Positions 20,687-29,738 of a stretch of 64,000 nucleotides of DNA are shown here, piece after piece. Source of the stretch: Enterococcus rotai (GTDB lineage Bacteria; Bacillota; Bacilli; Lactobacillales; Enterococcaceae). The stretch lies in assembly GCF_001465345.1 (NCBI RefSeq), contig NZ_CP013655.1:3128425-3192424 (forward strand), in the 5' to 3' direction. Both the position numbers and the translations under genes were made by a program. Below the pieces are notes generated by a model, which saw nothing but the letters and a program-made list of their open reading frames with translations, was not told where the DNA came from and did not search any database. Each line of letters starts with the position of its first letter. The first letter of the stretch is position 1.

Positions 20687-20717
20687 AAAAAAAGGGAGCG
20701 CATCTCCATGCGTTCCC
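20687..20717 (-). terminator. Terminator after tsf
   Basis: The minus strand pairs GGGAACGCAT with ATGCGCTCCC around a 4-base loop, followed by TTTTTTT. A strong intrinsic terminator. Confidence 0.85.
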
Positions 20718-20739
20718 AACTGTTACATACGCAACAGAT

Positions 20740-21621
20740 TTATTTTTTGATTTGGCTCATTACTTCGTCTGCAAAGTTATCTTCACGTTTTTGAATTCCT
20801 TCTCCAACTTCAAAGCGGATAAATGATTTAACTGTCGCACCTTTAGACGCAACATATTTTTCAACTGTCATATCAGGATCTTTAACAAATGGTTGATCCA
20901 CTAATGAAATCTCAGCTTTAAATTTGTTCAAGCGACCTACCACCATTTTTTCAACGATATTCGCTGGTTTGCCTTCGTTTAATGCTTGTTCAGAAAGAAT
21001 TGATTTTTCATGTTCTAATTCTTCTTGAGGAATTTGAGTTTCGTTAACATAACGAGGGTTGATTGCTGCAACATGCATCGCAACATCTTTAGCAACTTCT
21101 TCATCCGTTGTTCCTTCTAATACTGTTAATACGGCAATACGGCCACCCATGTGTAAATAAGCACCAAATGCAGCATTGTCAGCTTTTTCTACTAATTCAA
21201 AACGACGGAAACTGATTTTTTCACCGATAACAGTTGTTGCTTCGATTAATTCAGTTTCAAGAGTGCCTTTGTCTGTTTTAATTGCTAAAGCTTCTTCTAA
21301 GGTAGCTGGTTTGTTTGTTGCAATTTCAGTTGCGATTTTTTTAACTAAATCTTGGAACATTTCGTTTTTAGAAACAAAGTCAGTTTCAGAGTTCACTTCA
21401 ACGATTGCTGCAAAGTTACCATTAGAAGCAACATTTGCTAAACCTTCAGCTGCAACACGATCATTTTTCTTAGCAGCTTTGGCCATACCATTTTCACGTA
21501 AATGATCAACTGCCGCTTCCATGTTACCTTCTACTGCTACTAATGCTCTTTTTGCATCCATCATACCGACACCAGTCATGTCGCGTAATTCTTTAACTAA
21601 TTTTGCTGAAATATCTGCCAT
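20740..21621 (-). CDS. tsf: Elongation factor Ts
   Basis: Nucleotide exchange factor for EF-Tu. The 293-residue protein has the N-terminal UBA-like domain with [16 protein letters not shown] (about 11-26), the core [16 protein letters not shown] (about 73-88), and the second repeat ending in the C-terminal helix. The leader is unusual: between the rpsB terminator and the tsf Shine-Dalgarno lies a family A palindrome (A4), whose outer edge touches a promoter -10 box at 21759-21764. Confidence 0.98.
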   Translation of the reverse strand: MADISAKLVKELRDMTGVGMMDAKRALVAVEGNMEAAVDHLRENGMAKAAKKNDRVAAEGLANVASNGNFAAIVEVNSETDFVSKNEMFQDLVKKIATEIATNKPATLEEALAIKTDKGTLETELIEATTVIGEKISFRRFELVEKADNAAFGAYLHMGGRIAVLTVLEGTTDEEVAKDVAMHVAAINPRYVNETQIPQEELEHEKSILSEQALNEGKPANIVEKMVVGRLNKFKAEISLVDQPFVKDPDMTVEKYVASKGATVKSFIRFEVGEGIQKREDNFADEVMSQIKK

Positions 21622-21640
21622 TTTCCTATATTCCTCCTAA

Positions 21641-21761
21641 TTTTAAAAGCTAAATGAGCTCGTTCAGCCTTGACAGGAAAATAGGAAAAATTGATTGAGA
21701 TGCTCTTTATCTCACTCCATTTTTATCTTTTTTCCGAAAGGCTAGCTCATGAAGCTAGATA
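21641..21761 (-). repeat. Family A palindromic leader repeat, copy A4 (before tsf)
   Basis: The base pairs ATGAGCT with AGCTCAT, the middle stem AGCCTT with AAGGCT, and the apical stem TGAGAT with ATCTCA. It shares the A-rich arms with the other copies. Its 3' end runs into the tsf Shine-Dalgarno. All three stems differ in sequence from A5 but keep pairing. Confidence 0.88.
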
Positions 21762-21787
21762 ATATGAATTGTAAAATTCGTTTTAAA
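21759..21787 (-). promoter_or_regulatory. Candidate promoter of tsf at the edge of repeat A4
   Basis: The minus strand has TTTAAA (21782-21787), a 17-base spacer and TATTAT (21759-21764). Transcription would start at about 21752, within the outer arm of A4. The -35 overlaps the U-tract region of the rpsB terminator. Confidence 0.45.
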
Positions 21788-21839
21788 AAAGCTATCTCAA
21801 AGGAGAATCAGGCTTTTTCGCCTAGCCTTCGAGACAGCT
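21785..21839 (-). terminator. Terminator after rpsB
   Basis: The minus strand pairs AGCTGTCTC with GAGATAGCT over an inner GGC...GCC hairpin, followed by TTTTTTAAAA. It sits about 14 bases after the rpsB stop. Confidence 0.7.
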
Positions 21840-21852
21840 CCGTTATTTTAAA

Positions 21853-22641
21853 TTATTCTGCTGAATCGTTTGTGCCTTCAACAACATCAACGATTTCTTC
21901 GATTGAAGTTGCTGCTTCTGGAGCTGCTTCAACAAAGATTTCTTCTACAGCTTGATCTTCACCTTGGTTTCCTTCGATGAAAGCGTCAGCCATTTTAGCA
22001 GTGATCAATTTAACCGCACGAATCGCATCATCATTTGATGGGATTACTACATCGATTTCATCTGGATCACAGTTTGTATCAACCATCGCTACGATTGGGA
22101 TGTTCAATTTTTGCGCTTCTTGAACAGCAATACGTTCTTTACGAGGGTCAACAATGTACATTACATCTGGAATTCTAGGCATATCTTGAATACCACCTAA
22201 GAATTTTTCAAGACGTTCACGTTGTTTGTTTAAACCAACAACTTCTTTTTTAGGAAGAACATCAAACGTTCCGTCTTCTTCCATTTTATTGATATCTTTC
22301 AAACGTTTGATACGTTTTTGGATTGTATCCCAGTTAGTCAATGTTCCACCTAACCAACGGTGGTTAACAAAGTATTGACCTGAACGAATCGCTTCGTCTT
22401 TGATCGCTTCTTGTGCTTGTTTTTTAGTTCCTACGAATAATGCAACGCCGCCGTCTTCAGCAACATTTTTCATGTAATCGTAAGCAGCATCTACTAATTT
22501 AACTGTTTTTTGTAAGTCAATGATGTAGATTCCGTTTCTTTCTGTGAAGATGTATTTCTTCATTTTTGGGTTCCAGCGACGAGTTTGGTGTCCAAAGTGT
22601 ACGCCGGCTTCTAGTAATTGTTTCATAGAAATTACTGCCAT
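21853..22641 (-). CDS. rpsB: 30S ribosomal protein S2
   Basis: Small-subunit protein S2. The sequence opens [20 protein letters not shown] and carries [32 protein letters not shown] and [16 protein letters not shown], all diagnostic. At 262 residues it includes an acidic C-terminal tail rich in Glu and Ala. It is read from a strong promoter at 22772-22800 through a leader of about 125 bases. Confidence 0.99.
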   Translation of the reverse strand: MAVISMKQLLEAGVHFGHQTRRWNPKMKKYIFTERNGIYIIDLQKTVKLVDAAYDYMKNVAEDGGVALFVGTKKQAQEAIKDEAIRSGQYFVNHRWLGGTLTNWDTIQKRIKRLKDINKMEEDGTFDVLPKKEVVGLNKQRERLEKFLGGIQDMPRIPDVMYIVDPRKERIAVQEAQKLNIPIVAMVDTNCDPDEIDVVIPSNDDAIRAVKLITAKMADAFIEGNQGEDQAVEEIFVEAAPEAATSIEEIVDVVEGTNDSAE

Positions 22642-22766
22642 TTGTTGTTTCCTCCAATTTGGTTTTTATTTGTTCCCTCTCCCGTTCTCATCTTTATAAA
22701 GAACTACCAAAAGTAGCACCGCTTTATAAATCGAACAAGGATGTGGATTTAGTGTTTTCACACTGT
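22642..22766 (-). promoter_or_regulatory. rpsB 5' leader with paired segment
   Basis: In the leader TTTATAAAG can pair with CTTTATAAA, enclosing a smaller CTAC/GTAG hairpin. The structure could be an autoregulatory site for S2, as ribosomal protein leaders often are, but I do not recognise a described motif. Confidence 0.3.
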
Positions 22767-22771
22767 TGTCT

Positions 22772-22800
22772 AGTATACAATATTATTTAAAAGATTTCAA
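22772..22800 (-). promoter_or_regulatory. Promoter of rpsB
   Basis: The minus strand has TTGAAA (-35, 22795-22800), a 17-base spacer and TATACT (-10, 22772-22777), near consensus as expected for a ribosomal protein gene. Confidence 0.85.
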
Positions 22801-22836
22801 CAAAAATAAATACTTTTTTTGTTATCTTTTATTTGC

Positions 22837-23231
22837 TTATTCATCATGTTCAAGAATGACCCGATCATTTAGTGATTGAATATTTCTATTATTATGATCA
22901 TAAAACTCTTGGAATTTTTTTATTTGATTTTTTGATACCTGTACTGGATTCTTTAAAATATACCACTCAACGTTTTCAGTTAGTGGCGGTGTAGTGAGTG
23001 AACCTAAATAATGGTAATAGCTTTTATTTTCTGGAAACATTGATTGGATGTCTAGAATCTCTGTTTTTTTCCATCCGAGACATCATCAAGAACTTCTTGA
23101 AATCCTTTGTTGTCAACTCCCTCTTCAACACGTGAAGAACTTTCACTTGTTTTAGTTTGTGTTTGTTGTGTACACGCTGTTACGAAGAGTAATGATGAAA
23201 ACATTACTGTGATAAGTAACTTCTTTTTCAT
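22837..23231 (-). pseudogene. Decayed alpha-carbonic anhydrase lipoprotein gene (internal deletion plus frameshift)
   Basis: The ATG at 23231 starts a lipoprotein signal (MKKKLLITVMFSSLL, lipobox FVTAC). After about 35 residues the frame passes straight into the C-terminal part of a bacterial alpha-carbonic anhydrase (DNKGFQEVLDDVSDGKK). The reading frame then breaks in a run of seven A and stops. One base shifted, it continues IQSMFPENKSYYHYLGSLTT and PPLTENVEWYILKNP to a normal end (EFYDHNNRNIQSLND). About 120 residues of the core, including the three zinc-binding histidines, are absent. An intact family member is about 230 residues or more. The gene cannot give an active enzyme. Confidence 0.8.
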
Positions 23232-23254
23232 ATGCTAGTATCCTTCTTTCGGCT

Positions 23255-23311
23255 CTACTTTACTGAACTTACGAAACGCACAACACGCCATTATGGTCAT
23301 AATGTCCATTT
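23255..23311 (-). CDS. Possible 18-codon leader peptide ORF
   Basis: A small reading frame (MDIMTIMACCVRFVSSVK) starts behind AAAGGTGAT, a fair Shine-Dalgarno, and ends 23 bases before the carbonic anhydrase pseudogene start. It might be a leader peptide; the Cys-Cys and repeated Met are notable. There is no other support, and at this length chance is a real alternative. Confidence 0.25.
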
Positions 23312-23379
23312 AATCACCTTTTAAGTATTTTTATTATAACTCGAATAACACTTGTGTACTATTTAATTTTTAAACAGAT

Positions 23380-23424
23380 GCAAATAAACTGAAACAAATC
23401 TTTTTGACTCATGATTTGTTTCAG
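23380..23424 (-). terminator. Terminator after the TrmH-type methyltransferase gene
   Basis: The minus strand pairs CTGAAACAAATC perfectly with GATTTGTTTCAG around a 12-base loop, followed by TTTATTTGC. Confidence 0.75.
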
Positions 23425-23439
23425 CTTTCTCCATCTCGT

Positions 23440-24213
23440 TTAATTATTATTTTCTAAATGGTACATTAATATACCTGCCGCAATTGCTACATTTAAGGAT
23501 TCAGCAGCCCCTTTAATAGGAATATAGATATTTTGATCCGTCATTGCTAAAAATTCGCTTGCGACGCCTTGTCCTTCATTTCCCATTATCAAGGCATAGT
23601 CTTTGCTATTTGTTATTTTCTGATAGGAAACTGCTTCACGATTTAGTTCCGTGCCATAAACTGGAACTTTCGATTCTTTGAATCCTGCAATAATGCCTGC
23701 TAGTGGTTTTCGAATAACTGGTAAGTGATAATTACTTCCTTGCATTGCTCGCAATACCTTGGTGCTAAATATATCCGAGCTGCCTTCACCCAGTATCACA
23801 CCAGAAAGTCCTGCTGCATCTGCTGTTCGGATCATCGTCCCTACATTCCCTGGATCTTGTACATTATCTAAAAGCAACCAACCACCTGTAAACTCGATTT
23901 TTTTTTCATCATCTGGCATTTTGACAATTGCGATTAGTCCTTGCGGTGTCGGTAATTCTGATAATGACACAAGAACTTCTTCAGAAACATAAATCAACAA
24001 CTCATCGGGCTGTTGTTCCAGCCAATCAGTCCACTCAGTCTTCCCACGTTGATTAAACAAGATCCAATCAATTTCAGCCCCTGCTTTAACAGCTTCTTCA
24101 ATCAAGTGAAATCCTTCGATCATGTATTGCCGTTTCTCTTCACGGTATTTTTTTTTATGTAGTTTTTTTAACTCTTTGACCATCGTATTCTTTGTTGATA
24201 AAATTTCTTTCAT
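23440..24213 (-). CDS. TrmH/SpoU-family RNA 2'-O-methyltransferase
   Basis: SAM-dependent RNA ribose methyltransferase of the SPOUT class, probably acting on rRNA. The N-terminal substrate-binding domain (KKYREEKRQYMIEGFHLIEE, about 20-40) precedes the knot domain with LLLDNVQDPGNVGTMIRTAD (about 114-133), MGNEGQG (about 215) and the C-terminal PIKGAAESLNVAIAAGI. I chose the ATG at 24213 because GAGGTG lies six bases upstream; a GTG six bases further 5' sits too close to that site. The exact target nucleotide cannot be told. Divergent from acyP. Confidence 0.9.
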   Translation of the reverse strand: MKEILSTKNTMVKELKKLHKKKYREEKRQYMIEGFHLIEEAVKAGAEIDWILFNQRGKTEWTDWLEQQPDELLIYVSEEVLVSLSELPTPQGLIAIVKMPDDEKKIEFTGGWLLLDNVQDPGNVGTMIRTADAAGLSGVILGEGSSDIFSTKVLRAMQGSNYHLPVIRKPLAGIIAGFKESKVPVYGTELNREAVSYQKITNSKDYALIMGNEGQGVASEFLAMTDQNIYIPIKGAAESLNVAIAAGILMYHLENNN

Positions 24214-24274
24214 TTCCACACCTCACTCAAGTATTATACCATGTTTTTTTCCAATCAAACAATCACTACTTTAC

Positions 24275-24303
24275 TTGCCATATGTTCAAAAAATCGCTAT
24301 CAT
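24275..24303 (+). promoter_or_regulatory. Promoter of acyP
   Basis: TTGCCA (24275-24280), a 17-base spacer and TATCAT (24298-24303), about 30 bases before the start codon. Confidence 0.65.
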
Positions 24304-24333
24304 TAATTTAATTAAAAGCGAGGTGTAGAATCA

Positions 24334-24609
24334 ATGAGAAAGGTCCGTATGAATGTGCAAGGAAGGGTTCAAGGTGTTGGCTTTCGCTATATGACTAAAA
24401 TGGTTGCAGATGAATTAGGTATCCACGGCACTGTACGAAATGAAGATGACGGTTCTGTTTCTATCGAATCTTTTGGTGAAGACGATGCTATGGTACAATT
24501 TATCCAAAAAATCAAAGACTCTCCTAGTCCTGCAGGTCGTGTTACGTATGTGGATATTCAAGAAGACCCGCTGATGGAAGAATATACTAGCTTCAAAGTA
24601 ACAAATTGA
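24334..24609 (+). CDS. acyP: Acylphosphatase
   Basis: Small cytosolic enzyme hydrolysing the carboxyl-phosphate bond of acyl phosphates. The 91-residue protein carries the signature GRVQGVGFRYMTK (about 10-22) with the catalytic Arg, and GTVRNEDDGSV (about 33-43) with the catalytic Asn. It is a single-gene plus-strand transcript with promoter and terminator. Confidence 0.96.
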   Translation: MRKVRMNVQGRVQGVGFRYMTKMVADELGIHGTVRNEDDGSVSIESFGEDDAMVQFIQKIKDSPSPAGRVTYVDIQEDPLMEEYTSFKVTN

Positions 24610-24616
24610 TTTAGAT

Positions 24617-24662
24617 TAAGAAGAATCTCGCTCAGTCTTGAGGCCGATTCTTCTAATTTTTA
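24617..24662 (+). terminator. Terminator after acyP
   Basis: AAGAAGAATC pairs with GATTCTTCT across a loop containing a small inner hairpin, followed by AATTTTTATT. Confidence 0.75.
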
Positions 24663-24691
24663 TTGAAAAAAAACGCTTTTTCAAGTATAGT
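24663..24691 (+). promoter_or_regulatory. Promoter of yidC
   Basis: TTGAAA (24663-24668), a 17-base spacer and TATAGT (24686-24691) just before the yidC leader. The spacer contains a short AAACG/CTTTTT pairing of no clear role. Confidence 0.65.
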
Positions 24692-24729
24692 TAACCTTGT
24701 GCAAATTTTTTAGAAAAGGAAAGAATAGA

Positions 24730-25659
24730 ATGAGAAAATTAAATAAGTGGCTACTGAGTTCTGGCCTATTTACTTTAGTCCTATTTTTATCTGGATGTGT
24801 AAAAACGGGATCGGATGGTCAACCAACAGGTGAAGGAATCATCTACAATTTTTTAGTAAAACCAATGAGTAGTGCCATTACATACCTGGTTGATAATTTC
24901 AATTGGAATTATGGCTGGGCAATCATTTTTATCACAATCATCGTTCGCCTGATTATTATGCCTTTAGGCTTGAATCAATCGAAAAAAAGTATGATCCAAA
25001 CAGAAAAGATGCAAGCAATCAAACCTCAAATCGATGCGGCTCAAGCAAAAGTAAAAGAAGCCACTACTCGTGAAGAGCAAATGCAAGCTCAAGCTGAGAT
25101 GCAACAAGTCTACAAAGAGAACAACATGAGCATGATGGGTGGAATCGGTTGTCTACCATTATTAATCCAAATGCCAATCTTCTCTGCCCTATTCTTTGCT
25201 GCTCGTTATACAAAAGGTATCGGGGACGCCTCATTTTTCGGCGTTAATCTTGGCCAACCAAGCATGATTTTCGTTATTTTAGCCGGTGTTGCCTATTTAC
25301 TTCAAGGATATCTTTCTACTATTGGTATTCCTGAAGAACAAAAGAAAACCATGAAATCAATGTTGATCGTGTCGCCTTTAATGATTGTATTTATGTCAAT
25401 CAGCTCTCCAGCTGGTGTAACATTATACTGGGTAGTCGGCGGGATTTTCAGTAGTATCCAAACATTAATCACAAATCAATTTTTAAAACCAAGAATCAAA
25501 GCGCAAGTAGCAGAAGAATTGAAACAAAATCCACCGAAACAAGTGATTACACCACGTAAAGATGTAACACCAACACAAGAGAAAACAGTACAAAAAGCAA
25601 CACCTCAAAACAATACTTCTAAAAAAGGCAGAAATGCTGGAAAACAAAATAGAAAGTAA
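24730..25659 (+). CDS. yidC: Membrane protein insertase YidC/OxaA
   Basis: Inserts and folds membrane proteins with or without Sec. The 309-residue protein begins with a lipoprotein signal ending in the lipobox LFLSGC (about residue 23), then has five membrane segments (YNFLVKPMSSAITYLVDNF, IIFITIIVRLIIMPLGLNQ, and later ones) and a Lys-rich C-terminal tail of about 60 residues. The ATG at 24730 has AAAGGAAAG upstream. This is the YidC1/YidC2-type lipoprotein form of Firmicutes; the long basic tail resembles the paralogue that binds ribosomes, but I cannot see the second copy. Confidence 0.95.
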   Translation: MRKLNKWLLSSGLFTLVLFLSGCVKTGSDGQPTGEGIIYNFLVKPMSSAITYLVDNFNWNYGWAIIFITIIVRLIIMPLGLNQSKKSMIQTEKMQAIKPQIDAAQAKVKEATTREEQMQAQAEMQQVYKENNMSMMGGIGCLPLLIQMPIFSALFFAARYTKGIGDASFFGVNLGQPSMIFVILAGVAYLLQGYLSTIGIPEEQKKTMKSMLIVSPLMIVFMSISSPAGVTLYWVVGGIFSSIQTLITNQFLKPRIKAQVAEELKQNPPKQVITPRKDVTPTQEKTVQKATPQNNTSKKGRNAGKQNRK

Positions 25660-25660
25660 C

Positions 25661-25707
25661 AAAAAAACAAGAACCAACGGATTGACTGCGTTGGTTCTTG
25701 TTTTTTT
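25661..25707. terminator. Bidirectional terminator between yidC and the TetR gene
   Basis: Perfect stem AACAAGAACCAACG/CGTTGGTTCTTGTT with an A-run before and a T-run after it, so it works on both strands for the convergent genes. Confidence 0.9.
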
Positions 25708-26272
25708 AATTTGCTGAAACACCAAACACAAACAAATCAACTACCTGTGCAATACTTAATGCGGAGCTTCTGTGCTCTGTTTTGATATAAGGAGATAAGG
25801 TGTTAAGGAAGTGTGTCGTTGTAACTTCTGGTGACAAGCCTTTACGAATAGTAAAATCACTCTTTTCAAAGAGATCCAACAAAGGTTTCTTGTAGGATTG
25901 ATTCCATAATGTAAATAATTTGAGTTGTGTCTCTTTCGTTAATTTGGTCCGAAAATCATGCATCATTAAATCAAAATCAAATGGATGCTTTGTTTTCAGA
26001 CAGACTGCAAATCTTTGTAATTTATTGATCGTATCAAGATGTTGATCTTCCACAATCAACACTAGTTCTTCGTTTACATCGCCTAACAGGCTTTCAATGA
26101 CACCCACATAAACGGCCTCTTTATTCTTAAAATGATGATATAAATTAGGTTGGGTCACTTCAGCTAACTGTGCGATTTGTCTCGTCGAGGTGCTCTGATA
26201 GCCGTTGTCCATAAATAATCTTGTTGCGACTTGAATGATTTTCTCTCTTGTGTTTTTCGTGTCTCTATCCAT
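25706..26272 (-). CDS. TetR/AcrR family transcriptional regulator
   Basis: A 188-residue one-component regulator. The N-terminal helix-turn-helix (TREKIIQVATRLFMDNGYQS, then TSTRQIAQLAEVTQPNLYHH) fits TetR closely. The C-terminal ligand domain is variable and gives no clue to its ligand. It is the last gene of a run of five same-strand genes starting at 30143, separated by 62 bases from the gene before it. A perfect 22-bp palindrome stands before the first gene of that run and is the best candidate for its operator. That link is inference. Confidence 0.9.
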   Translation of the reverse strand: MDRDTKNTREKIIQVATRLFMDNGYQSTSTRQIAQLAEVTQPNLYHHFKNKEAVYVGVIESLLGDVNEELVLIVEDQHLDTINKLQRFAVCLKTKHPFDFDLMMHDFRTKLTKETQLKLFTLWNQSYKKPLLDLFEKSDFTIRKGLSPEVTTTHFLNTLSPYIKTEHRSSALSIAQVVDLFVFGVSAN

Positions 26273-26334
26273 TGTTTAGCCACCTATAGTTGATTTCACT
26301 CCTATTTTAACAGAAGTAGACCAAGAAACCTATA

Positions 26335-27141
26335 CTAGATAACACTCTTTTTTTGTTTAAAAAGTAATGCCGTTTCATACAGACAGAGGATTGCCAAAAT
26401 TACTAAACAAATTACCACCGTAGTAATAATCTCTGGATATGCTTCAGCCCACCCATCGAGAGCCTGGTGTTTGAGCAAAATTCCATAATACGCCCACAAT
26501 GTTGCTAGACCATAAGCTATATCTTGATTCCGAATGATTGTTGCGGCAATAATGACTAAACCCACGATCAAGATAATCATCGTCCACAAGACTTGATTAT
26601 TTTGCAAAACAGCGATATTTTTATCCACTAAAAAAGCTGTGATGTTGGCAATTGTTGCAATCGTGATCCAGCCAAAGTAAATACTGAAAGGCAACCGGAT
26701 AAAAAAATAATCCTTCTTTGTTAATGAAGCGTTAGTCAGCATATGATTTGTATAAATCAAAACGATTAACAAAGCCAACATGATCACCACTGATAAATCA
26801 ATTTGTAAATATTGCCATGCCAATAGCCAAACGCTATTTAAAATGGAAGAAATAATAAATAGTAGGCTAAGTTTTCTGCGAACTTGCAGGTCGTTTAAAA
26901 CAGATTGATTGGCTGGCTTAAACCATTGATACACAACAAATCCTGCTAAACCTAGATAGATTACCGACCAAATCGAAAAGGTTAAACCGGCTGGAGCAAA
27001 TAAATTGGGATAAGTATCTGAAACTTCTTCTGTCGTCATTCCATTTAACGGCAATAAAACAGCTGCAGCATTCACTGCAATCATTACGAAATAAATGATC
27101 GTTATCAACAATTTTGTACCTAACGAGTTACTTTTAGTCAT
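26335..27141 (-). CDS. TspO/MBR-like (tryptophan-rich sensory) membrane protein
   Basis: A 268-residue membrane protein with about eight hydrophobic segments. The segment PNLFAPAGLTFSIWSVIYLG (about 45-64) matches the core motif of this enlarged TspO-like family in lactic acid bacteria. True TspO is about 160 residues, so this is a longer relative; its ligand is unknown. It starts 12 bases after the DUF1295 gene, so the two are co-transcribed. Confidence 0.7.
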   Translation of the reverse strand: MTKSNSLGTKLLITIIYFVMIAVNAAAVLLPLNGMTTEEVSDTYPNLFAPAGLTFSIWSVIYLGLAGFVVYQWFKPANQSVLNDLQVRRKLSLLFIISSILNSVWLLAWQYLQIDLSVVIMLALLIVLIYTNHMLTNASLTKKDYFFIRLPFSIYFGWITIATIANITAFLVDKNIAVLQNNQVLWTMIILIVGLVIIAATIIRNQDIAYGLATLWAYYGILLKHQALDGWAEAYPEIITTVVICLVILAILCLYETALLFKQKKSVI

Positions 27142-27153
27142 GCTAATTCCTCC

Positions 27154-27927
27154 TTATAGACCTTTTTTTCCAAAAAATGGAACAAACTTTGGTGTTTTAT
27201 TTGCATAGGCGATAAAATCCGGACGATCTTTGTATTTTTTTTCTAACAAAGGAACACCTGATACAAATAAAAGCAATAAAGTGATCGTCAAGGGACCGAT
27301 AATTCCCCAACTATTTCGCAGCTCGTTTAAAGTGATCAGAAAAATCCCCCACCAACTAAGTGCTTCCCCAAAATAATTGGGATGTCTTGTGACAGACCAT
27401 AGACCCGTTGTTAAAAGCTTCCCATGATTACTGCCGTTCTTTTTGAAATTTGTCAACTGAGCATCACCAATCGTTTCAAACGCAAACCCTACACCCCAAA
27501 TGACAATACCTAATCCATTCCACCAGTAAAACTCATCTGTTGAACTTGTCATGACAAATAATATCGGCATTGAAACGACTAACAGCAAGACTCCTTGGAG
27601 AACAAAAACATTTAGATAAGCTTTCAACTTTGCAAAATGGTGCCCCCAGCGCTTTCTCATATTTACATAACGGTAGTCTTCCGGTTTTCCGATGTTCCGT
27701 TTAGCTAAGTGAAGAAACAAGCGTACCCCCCATACCGTCACTAATACCAGTACGATTGTACTAGCGGTTGTTTTTTGGGGCATAATGAAATATCCTGTAA
27801 TTGCAACAAGAACAAAACCAATCCCCCAAGCTAAGTCTACAATTGAATTATTATGAAGATACTGCGCTAAAAAAAATAGCAACGTAAAATAAGTAAAAAT
27901 AACACCACTAATAATCAAAATAGTCAT
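27154..27927 (-). CDS. DUF1295 family membrane protein (steroid 5-alpha-reductase-like)
   Basis: A 257-residue membrane protein with six or seven hydrophobic segments. The C-terminal part has the family motif [20 protein letters not shown] (about 178-197), shared with isoprenylcysteine methyltransferases and steroid 5-alpha reductases, which bind NADPH or SAM. The actual reaction is unknown; lipid reduction is possible. I chose the ATG at 27927 over an upstream TTG. It starts one base after the stop of the DAK2-DegV gene, so the pair is translationally coupled. Confidence 0.85.
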   Translation of the reverse strand: MTILIISGVIFTYFTLLFFLAQYLHNNSIVDLAWGIGFVLVAITGYFIMPQKTTASTIVLVLVTVWGVRLFLHLAKRNIGKPEDYRYVNMRKRWGHHFAKLKAYLNVFVLQGVLLLVVSMPILFVMTSSTDEFYWWNGLGIVIWGVGFAFETIGDAQLTNFKKNGSNHGKLLTTGLWSVTRHPNYFGEALSWWGIFLITLNELRNSWGIIGPLTITLLLLFVSGVPLLEKKYKDRPDFIAYANKTPKFVPFFGKKGL

Positions 27928-27928
27928 A

Positions 27929-29731
27929 CTAATCCCCACTTTCTTCTTCAAATGCTACTGCTATACTGCCTTGACCCGCACTCATCGCGACCACAGTTGA
28001 AATATCCATCATGTAACTTGGTTGAAAGCCTAACGCTTCGCTTAATTTATTTTTCAACTGTAATGCTCGTTCCTCTTCATCTGCATGGATGACAACATAG
28101 CGCCGTACTTTATTTTTCTTATGATGTTTTTCTAATTGCTGAATAATCTTTCGTTCATTCCCTTTCAAACTAAACGCAAAATCACTCAGCTTCCCTTCTC
28201 CAGCTTCATTTAAACTGACAATCGGTTTCAAATTAATTTTTTTTGCTATTTTACCAGCAAATTGTGGAATTCTGCCAGATTCGATCATCGGATCTAAATC
28301 ATCTACACTAACCACTATTTTGAGCTTATTCCGCTTGTTCTTGATGTGTTTCACCACGTCTTCAAAACCTACTCCAGATTGGATCAATTCATTTGCATTC
28401 ATCACTAATAAGCCTTGCGCTGCAGAATTTAGTTTGGAATCAATTACTTCGATTTTCACAGAGGATGTTTTTTTCTTTGCCGCTTCCTTTACTGTATGAA
28501 ATGTGCCACTTAATTTTTTTGCAACTGTAATAACAATAACTGCTTCATATCTCGTTTCTAAAAAAGAAAAAAGATTCTCTACAGTCTTTAAAGTTGGTTG
28601 TGAGCTAGTTGCTCGGTCATGTAGCGCGTTAGTCAATTCAAAGAATTGTTTACTTTGAATCGTTAGTTTATCAAGATAACTAGTATCACCAATCAAAATA
28701 TTCATTGGCAGGACGTGAATTTGATTCGCTAACAAATACTCAGCAGGAATATCAGCAATTGAATCTGTTACTAATGCAATCGACGCTTTTTTTTGTTGAT
28801 TGATTTGATATTGTAGCAACATGTCATCTGCCTTTTGTTGCATAGGCTGACCAATCTTACTTAAATAATGTAATACTTCATCTGGTTGATTAGAATGAAT
28901 ATGAATTCTTGCCTTGTTGCGATTTACAGCCACGATCAAAGAATCCCCATACGGAGCTAAATCCATCTGAATTTCATCCTTCGACTTTGTGACTTGATCT
29001 AATAAAACTTCGGTACAATATCTAAATTTCGGTTCAGCAGTATTTACATGTTGTGTTTCTGACACTTCTAAATCAAGCGACTCATCAAAATAATTGTTCG
29101 TCGGAACTGTAGTTTCTTTATTCACAAATGCTTGAGTAAATCCAACCATAAATAGATAAAAGCCTTTTGCTCCAGCATCTACCACTTGATTTCTTTGCAA
29201 TACTTTCAATTGTTTCGTTGTATTTTCCAAAGCGTGTTCTGCTTCTGTAAGGGCTTTGGGTAACAATTGATCTAATCCTTGTATTGGGTCATTTTCACTA
29301 AGGGCTTCTGCCCATGATCGAATAACCGTAATAATCGTCCCTTCAACCGGTTCACTTATTGCTTGATAAGCTTCTGTAATTGCTGATTTCACACTTTTTA
29401 CAAAACTAGTAACAGAATTTTTTTCTTCTTGAATCAATAAGTGATTATAGATTCCATTAAAATATTGAGCAAAAATAATCCCAGAGTTTCCTCTGGCTCC
29501 TATTAAAGAGGCTTCAGCAACTTTTTCAACTACCTCAATAACAGATGTTGACTCTTTTTTAGTTTCTTCAAGAATGGCTTGCATCAAGGAAGCTAAATTG
29601 CTTCCTGTATCTCCATCTGAAACCGGAAAAACATTGATTTGATTCAATTCTCGTTTTTCATTTAGCACACGAACGGCACCTTGCTGAAATGCATTTATCA
29701 ACTCTTTATAGTCAATTAGCTGACTTTCCAT
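27929..29731 (-). CDS. DAK2-DegV fusion protein (fatty acid kinase-like)
   Basis: A 600-residue fusion. Residues 1 to about 200 are a DhaL/DAK2 kinase-type domain ([20 protein letters not shown], then [16 protein letters not shown]). A middle domain ([10 protein letters not shown]) matches FakA. From about residue 312 a DegV fold follows ([24 protein letters not shown], then [15 protein letters not shown]), which in FakB binds a fatty acid. In the known system FakA phosphorylates fatty acids held by separate FakB proteins; here both halves are joined. Neighbours are three membrane proteins and a TetR regulator, so a lipid-related task is likely but unproven. Confidence 0.88.
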   Translation of the reverse strand: MESQLIDYKELINAFQQGAVRVLNEKRELNQINVFPVSDGDTGSNLASLMQAILEETKKESTSVIEVVEKVAEASLIGARGNSGIIFAQYFNGIYNHLLIQEEKNSVTSFVKSVKSAITEAYQAISEPVEGTIITVIRSWAEALSENDPIQGLDQLLPKALTEAEHALENTTKQLKVLQRNQVVDAGAKGFYLFMVGFTQAFVNKETTVPTNNYFDESLDLEVSETQHVNTAEPKFRYCTEVLLDQVTKSKDEIQMDLAPYGDSLIVAVNRNKARIHIHSNQPDEVLHYLSKIGQPMQQKADDMLLQYQINQQKKASIALVTDSIADIPAEYLLANQIHVLPMNILIGDTSYLDKLTIQSKQFFELTNALHDRATSSQPTLKTVENLFSFLETRYEAVIVITVAKKLSGTFHTVKEAAKKKTSSVKIEVIDSKLNSAAQGLLVMNANELIQSGVGFEDVVKHIKNKRNKLKIVVSVDDLDPMIESGRIPQFAGKIAKKINLKPIVSLNEAGEGKLSDFAFSLKGNERKIIQQLEKHHKKNKVRRYVVIHADEEERALQLKNKLSEALGFQPSYMMDISTVVAMSAGQGSIAVAFEEESGD

Positions 29732-29738
29732 ACTTCAT

